Made by a program: the position numbers and the translations under genes. This document shows positions 1-8,040 of a stretch of 9,764 nt of DNA, in pieces; the stretch's first letter is position 1, and the number at the start of each line of letters is the position of its first letter. The notes beneath the pieces are model-generated. The model made no database searches, had not been told where the DNA came from, and worked only from the letters and a program-made list of their open reading frames with translations. The stretch comes from Bacillota bacterium. GTDB taxonomy: Bacteria > Bacillota > Clostridia > Oscillospirales > Ruminococcaceae. The stretch lies in contig JAEXAZ010000247.1 of assembly GCA_023394255.1 (NCBI GenBank), forward strand, positions 1-9,764. The letters run 5' to 3'.

Positions 1-2305
1 GATCCGCACGGTTCACAGCTTTTGTGTATGGCTGCTGCGCCAGATCCCGCCCGGCGAAACCGACCTGCGCCATGATTTCACCGTTTGTGACCAGTCCGAC
101 GGACTGGAGATTATCCGGGAAGTGGTCTTTCAGGTGACCGGGCGCGAAATTGAGGAATTCCCCGCGTCAATCCTTCAGAATTTTATCGGGCTGGTCAAAG
201 ACTGCTGGCTGGAACATCCCGAGGGAGGGCGCGCGGGCGCCTGTACCTTCGCGTTTTTGCACCGCAAAGCCGAGATTGAGCGGATTTGCATCGACCGACA
301 GTACCGGTTCGACGGGAAGTTCTTTCATTTTCTCGCGAAATACGGCGCTTCCATCGTAAGGCTCTATGATGAGAAGCTGATGTCCAATAATCTGCTGGAT
401 TTTTCCGACCTGCTCCTGCGCGCGAACGCCGCGCTTTCCGACCCGCAGCTGACGGGGCTTTGGAAGGGACGCTACAAGTTTGTGCACGTAGACGAGGTGC
501 AGGACGTCAGCCTTGCGGAATACGGGCTGATCGTGAAGCTCTGCGCGGGCGCAAAACTGCTGTTCTGCGGCGACTTTAACCAAACCATCTATCAATGGCG
601 CGGCTCCAATCCCGAGGCGCTCACGGCACGTTTCCGGTCGGATTTTCACCCGGTTACAGTGGAATTTGCGGAAAACTACCGCAGCAGCCCTGGGCTTTTG
701 GCCGCCTCCAAAAATTTTCTGCGCAACGCGTTTGATGCGCAGGATACCGGCGGCCCTGCCGGGGATGACCTGGTCATCCGGGAGTTTGACACCATGCCCG
801 AAGAGGTGAGCTGGATTTATCGGACGATCGAAGAACTGCCTGTCACCGATTACTCCCGCGTAGCGATTATTACACGCAACAACCGTACCTGCATGGAGGT
901 TTGCGGACTGCTGAAAGCCTGCCGCCTTTCCGCGCGAAAGCCCATCCGCTTTATGCTGGCGGACGAATTCCGCCTGTTCAAGCGCCCCGAAATCAAGGAC
1001 GCGATCGCCTGCCTGAACCTTTTGGCGAACCCGCAGGACAGCGAGAGCCTCAAACGCGTCCTGACCCGCCTTGCAAAGGGCGTAGGCGCGGGAACAATCA
1101 GCGCCATCCTCTCGCTTTACCAGTCCGGCCTTGGCGTCGCGCTCACCGACTTTGTAGACGCGCGCACCAATACCGGGGATTATTTCGGCGCGCTGCTGGA
1201 CGCGCTGGACAGCGGGCATGTGGTGGTATTCGACGTGGAGTCCACCGGAACCGATGTATTTGCCGACGATATCGTGCAAATGGCGGCGGCGCGTATCGAC
1301 GCGGCAGGAAACGTGCTGGCGCGTTTTGAGCGATTCTTAAAGCCGTCGCGCCCTGTGGGGGATTCGGAAAAGGTTCACGGTTTTTCCGACGCGTTTCTTG
1401 CAGAAAACGGGATTGATCCCGTACAGGCATTCGGGGAATTCCTGGAATTTGCCGGAACAGATGTCATCGTTGGACATAATGTGGCTTTCGACATGACCAT
1501 TACAGCGCAAAACCTGCGTAAATATAATACAAAACGTAAATTCGACAATACATATTACGATACGTTGGATATCAGCCGCAGATTCTTAAAGAAACTGGAG
1601 AATCATAAGCTTTCCACCGTTGCGGCCGCGCTGGACGCCGCGAACGACCCGTCTCACAACGCCATGGACGATATTATGGCGACCGCCGACGTTCTTGTGG
1701 CTCTGGCAGGCCGGTTCCTGCGCCCCAAAACCGGGGAGCGCAGAACCTGCTATCAAAAATTCCTCGCGAAGTTTACGCATACCGCCTCGATCCTGTCGGG
1801 GCTTGCCGCCGATCTGGACGCCATGGACGCGCCGCAGCTCGCGTCCCGATTGTCGGACGCCTTTGGCCTGCGGGAAAAATACCAGGACGAGCCGGAACGG
1901 CTGTCAAACCTGTTGTTGTTCGGGGACTTTATCTCCGATTTTGCGGACCGCCGCAAACCGGTGCGGCAGCAGCTTTCAGACATTTTGGAGCTGACCGCGC
2001 TCTCCGCGAGCGAGCTTGACCGCATGACCGCTTCGACCAATCAGGTGGCGGTGATTACCGCGCATCAGGCCAAAGGCTGCGAATTTGACTATGTGTTCCT
2101 GCCGGTTTTGCAGGAGGGCGTTTTCCCTTCCTATCAGGCGGTGCGCGACTGCAATGTGGAGGAGGAGAAGCGGGTGTTCTATGTTTCCGTCACCCGCGCA
2201 AAGCGCAGGCTTTACCTCTCGTGGTCACACTACACGCTGAATGCTTACAGCGCGAAACCCAGCCGGTTCCTGCCCATGCTGGAACAAGTCGGGCCGGAAA
2301 CCTGA
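1..2305 (+). CDS. UvrD/PcrA-like SF1 helicase with embedded DEDDh exonuclease domain (5' partial)
   Basis: The frame is open from position 2 to the TGA at 2303-2305 (767 codons visible), so the start, Walker A and motif Ia lie off the left edge; a GTG at 122 is internal and not a believable start. Numbering visible residues from position 2, helicase motifs run in order: Ib (TVHSF, about 4-8), Walker B/II (DEVQD, 164-168), III (GDFNQTIYQWRG, from 190), IV (ENYRSS), V (ITAHQAKG, from 685) and VI (VSVTRAKR, arginine 732). Between IV and V, at about 405-570, sits a full DnaQ-like exonuclease: DVE at 411-413, HNVAFD at 492-497 and HNAMDD at 552-557, giving the DEDDh acidic residues and histidine. 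By family it should couple ATP-driven 3'-5' unwinding to 3'-5' nuclease activity in DNA repair; the exact pathway is not visible. It converges on phoR across a shared terminator. Confidence 0.9.
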   Translation, partial: IRTVHSFCVWLLRQIPPGETDLRHDFTVCDQSDGLEIIREVVFQVTGREIEEFPASILQNFIGLVKDCWLEHPEGGRAGACTFAFLHRKAEIERICIDRQYRFDGKFFHFLAKYGASIVRLYDEKLMSNNLLDFSDLLLRANAALSDPQLTGLWKGRYKFVHVDEVQDVSLAEYGLIVKLCAGAKLLFCGDFNQTIYQWRGSNPEALTARFRSDFHPVTVEFAENYRSSPGLLAASKNFLRNAFDAQDTGGPAGDDLVIREFDTMPEEVSWIYRTIEELPVTDYSRVAIITRNNRTCMEVCGLLKACRLSARKPIRFMLADEFRLFKRPEIKDAIACLNLLANPQDSESLKRVLTRLAKGVGAGTISAILSLYQSGLGVALTDFVDARTNTGDYFGALLDALDSGHVVVFDVESTGTDVFADDIVQMAAARIDAAGNVLARFERFLKPSRPVGDSEKVHGFSDAFLAENGIDPVQAFGEFLEFAGTDVIVGHNVAFDMTITAQNLRKYNTKRKFDNTYYDTLDISRRFLKKLENHKLSTVAAALDAANDPSHNAMDDIMATADVLVALAGRFLRPKTGERRTCYQKFLAKFTHTASILSGLAADLDAMDAPQLASRLSDAFGLREKYQDEPERLSNLLLFGDFISDFADRRKPVRQQLSDILELTALSASELDRMTASTNQVAVITAHQAKGCEFDYVFLPVLQEGVFPSYQAVRDCNVEEEKRVFYVSVTRAKRRLYLSWSHYTLNAYSAKPSRFLPMLEQVGPET

Positions 2306-2310
2306 TAAAA

Positions 2311-2340
2311 AACGCCGGGCAATTTGCCCGGCGTTTTTTT
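2311..2340. terminator. Bidirectional intrinsic terminator between the helicase gene and phoR
   Basis: A perfect 10-bp stem, AACGCCGGGC at 2311-2320 and GCCCGGCGTT at 2326-2335, encloses a 5-nt loop. It is followed by a T run on the plus strand (to 2340) and preceded by an A run (from about 2307) that becomes a U tract on the minus strand. It begins 6 nt after the helicase stop codon and lies 4-9 nt beyond the phoR stop, so it can end both convergent transcripts. Confidence 0.93.
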
Positions 2341-2343
2341 CTT

Positions 2344-4026
2344 CTATTGCGGCAGACAGACCGTAATCGTGGTGCCGACGTTTTCTGTGGACTCCAGCCG
2401 TATGCTGCCCCCGTGGCATTCTACGATATGTTTCACAATCGAAAGCCCCAGCCCCGTTCCGCCGGTCTGCTTGGAACGGGATTTGTCCACCCGGTAAAAT
2501 CGTTCAAAGATGCGCTTTTGATGCTCCCTGGGGATGCCGATGCCGGTATCCGATACGGTCAGTACCGCGTTTATCCCGTCCTGGCGCACAGTGACTTCGA
2601 CACGGCCGCCCGGCCGGTTGTATTTTACGGCATTGTCGCAGAGGTTCTGCACCAGTTCTTCCAGCATGCGGGGATTTCCATTGATTGTCAGCGGTTCCCC
2701 CGTCACGGAGAGCTCCACCTGTTTTCGGTCGGATACGAACCGCAGCGACCGGATGACATTGTCGCACAGCTCCCGCAGTTCCACCGGCTCCCTGGCGGGG
2801 GTGCCGTCCTGCTCAATGCGGGACAGACGGATAATATCGTCAGTCAGGACGATGAGGCGGTTGGCCTCCTGGTAAATCCGTCCCGCGAATTTCTGAATAT
2901 CCGTCTCCCCCTTTACCATCCCGTTTTCTATCATCTCCGCGAAGCCGGAAATCGAAGTGAGCGGCGTTTTCAGCTCGTGGGATACATTCGCGGTAAAATC
3001 GCGGCGGATCTTCTCGGCGCGCTGCTGCTCCGTTACATCCAAAAGCAGGACGATTGCGCCGCAGATTTCCTCTCCCCGGTAAACCGCGCTGACGGAGACC
3101 CGGCAGCTCCGCCCGTCTTTTTCCAGAAGGAGGCTGCCGCTTTCGCCCTTTCCAGTGGCGTCCGCGATACAGGCGGTCAGGCCGGTATTGCGGGAGATCA
3201 TCAGGATATTTTTCCCCTCATACTCGTCTGGCCGCGCGCCCAGCAGCGACAAAGCGCTGCTGTTGACGGACAGGACATTATGCGACTGGTCCAAAAGGAT
3301 CAGCCCTTCGTTCATGTTGCGTGTAATCACGCTGATGGTATCGCGCTCGTCGCGCAATCGTTCGACCTGTTCCTGAATCAGCCTGTTCTGCCTGCGAATC
3401 TTGCCAATAAACGGTTCCAGTTCTTCATAGCCCTCCGGTTCAACCGGATCATTGATATTTTCCGCCAGCTTTTGAATGGGAAGGATAAAGCGGCGTGTCA
3501 TCCGCGAGGCCGCCAGCATGGATACGATAAAAATCAGCAGCACAATGAAAAGCATCACTGGAATGATCGTGACAAAAACCGCCCCGATGCTGCGCGCCTG
3601 ATTGGAAACGCGAAGCACATTGCCGTCCGGCAGTTTCTGGGCATAGTAGTACAAATCCAGCCCGAGCGTATCCGAGTGCCGCATATTTTCGCCCTTGCCC
3701 TCCGAGAACGCGGCGGCGACCTCCGGGCGGTCCAGATGGTTTTCCTGATAGGCGAGTTCGCTGTCCGAATCATAGAGCACCTTTCCGTCCGGGGCAATCA
3801 GCGTAACGCGGAATGCATCCGAACGGATATTTAAGGACGAAAGGTAGCTGCCGCTGTCCGGCCCGGCGTAGGCGATGGACTGGGCAATCAGCTTCCATTC
3901 GTTCGCAAGGGCGCCGCGCGCCTGCCGCACCAGCAGCCCATAAACGGGCCACAGGGTGAGCGCGGCTGTTACAAGCGCCACGAGGATGGCGGTGATACAT
4001 TGGCTCCAATACATTCTTTTCTTCAC
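2344..4026 (-). CDS. phoR: Phosphate-regulon sensor histidine kinase PhoR
   Basis: This 560-residue membrane kinase should autophosphorylate and pass phosphate to the adjacent PhoP regulator when phosphate is scarce. Seen in order: a first membrane helix (about 9-32), an extracytoplasmic sensor segment (about 33-145, with a DGKVLYDSDSE stretch typical of PhoR-type Cache/PAS-like domains), a second membrane helix (about 147-172), a short linker, a PAS domain (about 225-330), the H box with HELKTP and phospho-accepting His350, the N box (QNLCDN, about 460-465), the G1 box (DTGIG, from 493), the F box (FERFYR) and the G2 box (GGTGLGLS, 522-529). All catalytic motifs are intact. The start is GTG at 4024-4026: a GGAGG at 4037-4041, inside the last codons of phoP, lies 10 nt upstream. 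An ATG at 4012-4014 (residue 5) is possible but too far from that site. It is the last gene of the operon, 6 nt after phoP. Confidence 0.94.
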   Translation of the reverse strand: MKKRMYWSQCITAILVALVTAALTLWPVYGLLVRQARGALANEWKLIAQSIAYAGPDSGSYLSSLNIRSDAFRVTLIAPDGKVLYDSDSELAYQENHLDRPEVAAAFSEGKGENMRHSDTLGLDLYYYAQKLPDGNVLRVSNQARSIGAVFVTIIPVMLFIVLLIFIVSMLAASRMTRRFILPIQKLAENINDPVEPEGYEELEPFIGKIRRQNRLIQEQVERLRDERDTISVITRNMNEGLILLDQSHNVLSVNSSALSLLGARPDEYEGKNILMISRNTGLTACIADATGKGESGSLLLEKDGRSCRVSVSAVYRGEEICGAIVLLLDVTEQQRAEKIRRDFTANVSHELKTPLTSISGFAEMIENGMVKGETDIQKFAGRIYQEANRLIVLTDDIIRLSRIEQDGTPAREPVELRELCDNVIRSLRFVSDRKQVELSVTGEPLTINGNPRMLEELVQNLCDNAVKYNRPGGRVEVTVRQDGINAVLTVSDTGIGIPREHQKRIFERFYRVDKSRSKQTGGTGLGLSIVKHIVECHGGSIRLESTENVGTTITVCLPQ

Positions 4027-4032
4027 AAGCCG

Positions 4033-4707
4033 TCAGCCTCCAATCTTATACCCTACGCCCCGCACCGTCTGGATCGCCTCCCCGCTGGTGCCAAGCTTCT
4101 GGCGCAGCGACTTGATATGCATATCCACCGTACGGCTCTCGCCCTCATAATCGAATCCCCACACACGTTCCATAATTTTTTCGCGGGTCAGCACGATGCC
4201 GAGATTTTTGAGGAGGAAAGCCAGCAGTTCAAATTCCTTGAATGTCAGCACGACAGGCGTTTCATCCACCGTCACCGTGCGCCGGTCATTATCCAGAATA
4301 ATCCCTCCATAGGAAAGCGGGGCGGTTTCATCGTCCGGCTTTACCCGTCTAAGTACCGCCCGGACACGGGAAATCAACTCCAAAACGCCAAACGGCTTGG
4401 TAATGTAATCATCCGCGCCCAGGTCAAGCCCCTTCACCTTGTCGTATTCGGTCGCCTTGGCCGTGAGCATGATAACGGGAATCCCCTCTGTCGCGGCATT
4501 CCCTTTCAGCCGGCGCAGAATCTGCAGGCCGTCGTCTCCCGGCAGCATGATGTCAAGAATACACAGAGAAGGGGTTGCGCCGCCGACAGCCACCCAGAAC
4601 TGTTCGCCGCGTTCAAAGCCCTTTGCCTCAAAGCCGCTGCTCTCCAATGCATAAAGGATCAACTCCCGGATGCTTTCATCGTCTTCCACCAGATAGATTT
4701 TAGCCAT
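4033..4707 (-). CDS. phoP: OmpR-family response regulator PhoP (PhoB-like)
   Basis: A 224-residue two-domain regulator of the usual family length. The receiver domain (about 1-118) has the acidic pair Asp9/Asp10, the phospho-acceptor Asp52 in LCILDIMLPG, Thr82 and Lys104 in the TKPF motif. The C-terminal winged-helix DNA-binding domain (about 130-224) shows the FKEFELLAFL, RVWGFDYEGESRTVDMHI and RGVGYKI blocks found in PhoB/PhoP proteins. It should be phosphorylated by PhoR, dimerise and bind direct repeats ahead of Pho-regulon promoters, including the one proposed in front of pstS. The ATG start at 4705-4707 has AAGGAG 7 nt upstream. Another OmpR-family specificity cannot be excluded from sequence alone, but being between phoU and phoR makes the phosphate role very likely. 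Confidence 0.95.
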   Translation of the reverse strand: MAKIYLVEDDESIRELILYALESSGFEAKGFERGEQFWVAVGGATPSLCILDIMLPGDDGLQILRRLKGNAATEGIPVIMLTAKATEYDKVKGLDLGADDYITKPFGVLELISRVRAVLRRVKPDDETAPLSYGGIILDNDRRTVTVDETPVVLTFKEFELLAFLLKNLGIVLTREKIMERVWGFDYEGESRTVDMHIKSLRQKLGTSGEAIQTVRGVGYKIGG

Positions 4708-4744
4708 GCCAAAACTCCTTTACCCTTTGTCGTCTCTGCGTCTT

Positions 4745-5401
4745 TCAGAACACTTTGTAATTCTCATGCTCCCCGGTGATCGAAAAAACCACCCACTCGG
4801 CGATATTCGTGGCGTGGTCACCGATGCGTTCAAAATATTTGGCCACCATCAGCAGGTCAATGGCCTGCTCCCCGTTTTTCGGGTCCTCACGGATCAGTGC
4901 AATCAAATCGTCCTTCACTTTGATAAACAGGTTATCCACCACATCGTCGTAGGCAATGACCGCGTGGGCCATCTCAAGGTCCTTAGCGACAAAAGCGTCC
5001 ACCGCGCGCGTAACCATCCTGATGGTGGCCTCCGCCATCGGGGGGATATGTTCCATCGACCCCACATAGGTTTCCTGGCAGAGACGGATGGTGATCTCGG
5101 AAATATCCTGCGCCTGGTCGCCGATACGCTCCATGTCGGTAATCATTTTCAGGGCGGTGGAGATTGCGCGCAGATCGGCGGCAACCGGCTGCTGCTGGAG
5201 CAAAAGCCGGAAGCAGCGGCGCTCAATGTCTTTTTCTTTTTCATTGACCTCACTGTCGGAATTAACCAACTTTTCAGCAAGCGCCCTGTCCTGCTCAAGC
5301 AGCGCCTTGGCGGCCTCGCTGATTGCCGTTTCCACCAGGGCGCCCATCTCAATCAGCTCATTGTTAAGCAGCTGCAGTTCCTTATCAAATTTGTTTCTCA
5401 T
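4745..5401 (-). CDS. phoU: Phosphate transport/signalling regulator PhoU
   Basis: A 218-residue cytoplasmic all-helical protein of standard PhoU length. It has the two-fold internal repeat of the family: one metal-binding motif DMERIGDQAQDI (ERIGD at 91-95) and a second, YFERIGDHATNI (ERIGD at 191-195). PhoU is known to damp signalling by PhoR and to restrain the Pst transporter when phosphate is plentiful. The ATG at 5399-5401 was chosen because MRNKFDKEL is the conserved family N-terminus and an AGAGGGG-type ribosome binding site lies about 7 nt upstream. The frame is open further upstream to 5569, but that extension runs antiparallel-frame through the pstB 3' end and has no PhoU similarity. 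It starts 13 nt after pstB stops, and phoP follows 37 nt later. Confidence 0.95.
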   Translation of the reverse strand: MRNKFDKELQLLNNELIEMGALVETAISEAAKALLEQDRALAEKLVNSDSEVNEKEKDIERRCFRLLLQQQPVAADLRAISTALKMITDMERIGDQAQDISEITIRLCQETYVGSMEHIPPMAEATIRMVTRAVDAFVAKDLEMAHAVIAYDDVVDNLFIKVKDDLIALIREDPKNGEQAIDLLMVAKYFERIGDHATNIAEWVVFSITGEHENYKVF

Positions 5402-5414
5402 CAGAACACCCCTC

Positions 5415-6167
5415 TCATCCGAACCTGCCGGTAATATAGTCTTCCGTGCGTTTTTCCTTTGGCATCGAGAACAGTTCTTCCGTTTTCCCGAATTCCACAA
5501 TCTCGCCAAGCAGAAAAAAAGCCGTATCATCGGAAATACGCGTGGCCTGCTGCATATTGTGGGTAACAATGATGATCGTATAGTTCTGTTTTAATTCTAG
5601 CACAAGGTCCTCGATTTTAGAAGTGGAAATCGGGTCAAGCGCGGAGGTCGGTTCATCCATCAAAAGGACCTCCGGTTCCACCGCAAGCGCGCGCGCGATG
5701 CACAAGCGCTGCTGCTGGCCGCCGGAAAGGCCCAGCGCGCTCTTTTTCAGGCGGTCTTTCATCTCGTCCCAGATTGCCGCGCTGCGCAGGGAATTCTCCA
5801 CCAGTTCATCCAGTTGGGCTTTGCTGCGGACCCCATGCGTCCTGGGCCCGTAGGCAATATTGTCGTAAACGCTCATGGGGAACGGGTTCGGTTTCTGGAA
5901 CACCATCCCCACCCGGCGGCGCAGCAGGTTCACATCCATCCCGCTGTAAATATCCTCGCCGTCGAGCGAAATCTGTCCGGTAATTTTGCAGCCTTCGATC
6001 AGGTCGTTCATGCGGTTCAGCGATTTCAGCAATGTGGATTTTCCGCAGCCGGAGGGCCCGATAAAGGCGGTAATGGTTTTTTCCTTCAAATCCAGATTGA
6101 CGTCTTTAAGTGCCTGAAAGTCCCCATAAAACAAATCCACGTTCCGTATCGATAGTTTTGTATTCAT
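5415..6167 (-). CDS. pstB: Phosphate ABC transporter ATP-binding protein PstB
   Basis: A 250-residue ABC ATPase that powers phosphate import from the cytoplasmic face of the PstC-PstA channel. Visible elements: Walker A GPSGCGKST (37-45), Q loop Gln91 in the PstB-typical QKPNPFPMS, ABC signature LSGGQQQR (from 147), Walker B with MDEPTSALDP (Asp171, catalytic Glu172), and switch His203 in VTHNM. The N-terminal NVDLFYGDFQAL and the KPNPFPMSVYDNIAYG segment are diagnostic of PstB among ABC proteins. The ATG at 6165-6167 begins one nucleotide after the pstA stop, with an AAAGGA about 10 nt upstream inside pstA, so translational coupling is likely. Confidence 0.97.
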   Translation of the reverse strand: MNTKLSIRNVDLFYGDFQALKDVNLDLKEKTITAFIGPSGCGKSTLLKSLNRMNDLIEGCKITGQISLDGEDIYSGMDVNLLRRRVGMVFQKPNPFPMSVYDNIAYGPRTHGVRSKAQLDELVENSLRSAAIWDEMKDRLKKSALGLSGGQQQRLCIARALAVEPEVLLMDEPTSALDPISTSKIEDLVLELKQNYTIIIVTHNMQQATRISDDTAFFLLGEIVEFGKTEELFSMPKEKRTEDYITGRFG

Positions 6168-6168
6168 A

Positions 6169-7053
6169 TCAGGTTTGTCCTTTCGTGAGTCGTTTGGCGA
6201 TGACAGCCGAAAGCATGTTGATCAGCAGCACCGTCACCAGCAGGACTACCGCCGTAGCGTACGCCTGGTCGGTGTGAAGTCCTTCACTGGAAAGGGCATA
6301 CATATGGATTGCCAGTGTCCGGCCGGAGCCCATAGGCGTTGCGGGAATTTTTGCCACAGTGCCCGCTGTATAGATCAGCGCCGCCGTTTCCCCGACAATC
6401 CGCCCGATTGCAAGAATGATGCCCGCCAGGATTCCCGGCACGGCAGAGGGCAGCACAACCCGGAACACTGTGCGCAGTTTTCCCGCGCCAAGCCCGAAGC
6501 TGGCTTCACGAAACGCGTCCGGTACGGCTTTGAGCGCTTCTTCCGTCGTGCGCATAATCAGCGGCAGAATCATAATTGCCAGCGTAAACATACCGGCAAG
6601 CATCGAGAACCCCCAATGCAGGGCTGTGACAAAGAGCAGCAGGCCGAAAAGGCCGTATACGATGGACGGGATTCCCGAGAGCGTTTCGGAGGTCAGCCGG
6701 ATCAGCGCTACCGCGCGGTTGCCGCGTTTTGCGTACTCCACCAGGTAGACCGCGGTAAAAATGCCGAGCGGAGCGGCAATCAGCAGGGACCCCAATGTCA
6801 TGTATACTGTATTGATAATCGCAGGAAACAGCGATACATTTTCACTATTATATGTCAGCTCGAACAGCGACGGGGTCAGGTAGGGCACGCCCTTTATCAG
6901 GATATAGGCAATGATGAAAAACAGGACGGCAACCGTCAGAAGCGCCGCCAGTGACACCAGCAGGAACAGCGAAAGCGAAAGCGGCTGGCGCAGATAATTT
7001 TTGGCCTTCTGCAGCGCGGAGGTCTTGTTAATCGCCTGAATCTTCTCCGGCAT
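6169..7053 (-). CDS. pstA: Phosphate ABC transporter permease PstA
   Basis: A 294-residue inner-membrane permease with about six hydrophobic segments. A cytoplasmic N-terminus precedes a first membrane helix (about 28-54). A conserved SGIPSIVYGLFGL block follows at about 126-138, then an EAA-loop motif that contacts PstB (from EEALKAVPDAFREAS, about 171, to the LPSAVPGI region ending near 208). The GRIVGETAALIY motif after the EAA loop is typical of PstA and matches the corresponding motif in PstC. Its ATG abuts the pstC TAA exactly (7054-7056), and AGGAGG lies 9 nt upstream inside the end of pstC. PstA and PstC are paralogues; this one is called PstA from its position after pstC and its TSETLSGIPS segment. 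Confidence 0.95.
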   Translation of the reverse strand: MPEKIQAINKTSALQKAKNYLRQPLSLSLFLLVSLAALLTVAVLFFIIAYILIKGVPYLTPSLFELTYNSENVSLFPAIINTVYMTLGSLLIAAPLGIFTAVYLVEYAKRGNRAVALIRLTSETLSGIPSIVYGLFGLLLFVTALHWGFSMLAGMFTLAIMILPLIMRTTEEALKAVPDAFREASFGLGAGKLRTVFRVVLPSAVPGILAGIILAIGRIVGETAALIYTAGTVAKIPATPMGSGRTLAIHMYALSSEGLHTDQAYATAVVLLVTVLLINMLSAVIAKRLTKGQT

Positions 7054-7932
7054 TTAATGCATCCTCCTTTTCAGCACCGAGAATGCGGCATTGATGAGCA
7101 GGATAAATGCAAACAGCACGACCCCGGTCGCAATCAGCGCTTCCCTGTGCAGATCCGCCGCATAGCCCATTTCAATCACAATATTTGCCGTCAGCGTGCG
7201 AATCCCTTTCAGAATGCCGGCAGGCATGCGCGCCTGGTTACCCGCTACCATGACGACCGCCATTGTTTCGCCGATCGCGCGTCCGATGCCGAGCACCACT
7301 CCGGCGAGGATTCCCGATTTCGCGGCGGGCAGCACCGCAAAAAACACCGCCCGCTCGTGTGTGGCGCCCAGCGCGAGCGCCCCCTCATAATAACTGTCCG
7401 GCACCGCCCGGAGCGCCGATTCGGAAACACCGATCACGGTAGGCAGGATCATCACGCCCAGCAGGATGGACGCGGTCAGGATGCTGCTGCCGGTGCCCCC
7501 CAGCAGCTTGCGTACCAGCGGTACTATCACCACCAGTCCAAAAAAGCCGTATACCACGGACGGAATCCCGGCCAGCAGTTCCACCGCCGGCTTCAGCACC
7601 TGGTAGGGTACTTTCGGGCAGAATCTCGCGAGAAAAATCGCCGTGAGGATCCCGACCGGCACACCAACCAGCACCGCTCCGCCTGTCACATAGATGCTTC
7701 CCAGAATCATTGGGAAAATGCCAAAAGAAGGCGGAACATTGGAAGGCGACCAGTCTCTGCCCAGCAGAAACGAACCCAGGCCAATTTCTTTCATGGCCGG
7801 TATCCCGTTCGCAAACAAAAACAGGCAGATCAGCACAACGGCCAAAATCGACGCCATTGCGCAGAGCAGAAAAAGCAGCTCCATACCCTTTTCCAAAAGC
7901 CGCCGGGGTTTCGGGTTTACGACAAGACGCAT
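7054..7932 (-). CDS. pstC: Phosphate ABC transporter permease PstC
   Basis: A 292-residue membrane permease that partners PstA to form the phosphate channel. The first membrane helix (about 18-42) is followed by the PstC-typical soluble loop with FLLGRDWSPSN and FGIFPMILGS (about 55-80). The conserved ELLAGIPSVVYGFFGL block is at about 118-133. The EAA-type coupling loop runs from ESALRAVPDSYYEGALALGA at about 171 to LPAAKSGI near 208, and GRAIGETMAVVMVAG follows. The ATG at 7930-7932 has a GAGGTG about 6 nt upstream. It lies 108 nt after pstS, with a large hairpin in between, and is fused end to start with pstA. Confidence 0.95.
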   Translation of the reverse strand: MRLVVNPKPRRLLEKGMELLFLLCAMASILAVVLICLFLFANGIPAMKEIGLGSFLLGRDWSPSNVPPSFGIFPMILGSIYVTGGAVLVGVPVGILTAIFLARFCPKVPYQVLKPAVELLAGIPSVVYGFFGLVVIVPLVRKLLGGTGSSILTASILLGVMILPTVIGVSESALRAVPDSYYEGALALGATHERAVFFAVLPAAKSGILAGVVLGIGRAIGETMAVVMVAGNQARMPAGILKGIRTLTANIVIEMGYAADLHREALIATGVVLFAFILLINAAFSVLKRRMH

Positions 7933-7962
7933 CCAGACACCTCATTCACAGTTTTTATCGGC

Positions 7963-8005
7963 AAAGCAGGCCGATCCCCCACAGCGGGAGCCACCGGCCT
8001 GCTTT
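7963..8005 (-). promoter_or_regulatory. Intergenic hairpin between pstS and pstC
   Basis: Arms AAAGCAGGCCG (7963-7973) and CGGCCTGCTTT (7995-8005) form a perfect 11-bp stem. The 21-nt loop can pair further through TCCC/GGGA. On the minus strand the 3' arm is followed by GCCGATAAAA rather than a U tract, so this is not a canonical terminator. By analogy with other binding-protein operons, it may stabilise the pstS mRNA end or attenuate transcription so that PstS is made in excess over the permeases. That role is inferred. Confidence 0.7.
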
Positions 8006-8040
8006 TATCCAAATCCCTTTTTCGTTTACTTCCCTTTGGA

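Noticed and set aside
167..1279. A 370-codon minus-strand open frame opposite the helicase
   Set aside because: It is antisense to conserved helicase motifs II-IV, and its translation looks like no known protein. It is a shadow frame.
2221..3834. A 537-codon plus-strand open frame overlapping the helicase end and phoR
   Set aside because: It runs through the bidirectional terminator and antisense to phoR, whose kinase motifs are all intact. There is no ribosome binding site and no recognisable domain.
5402..5569. N-terminal extension of phoU by 56 codons
   Set aside because: The extension overlaps the end of pstB in another frame and lacks PhoU similarity. The ATG at 5399-5401 begins the conserved family N-terminus and has its own ribosome binding site.
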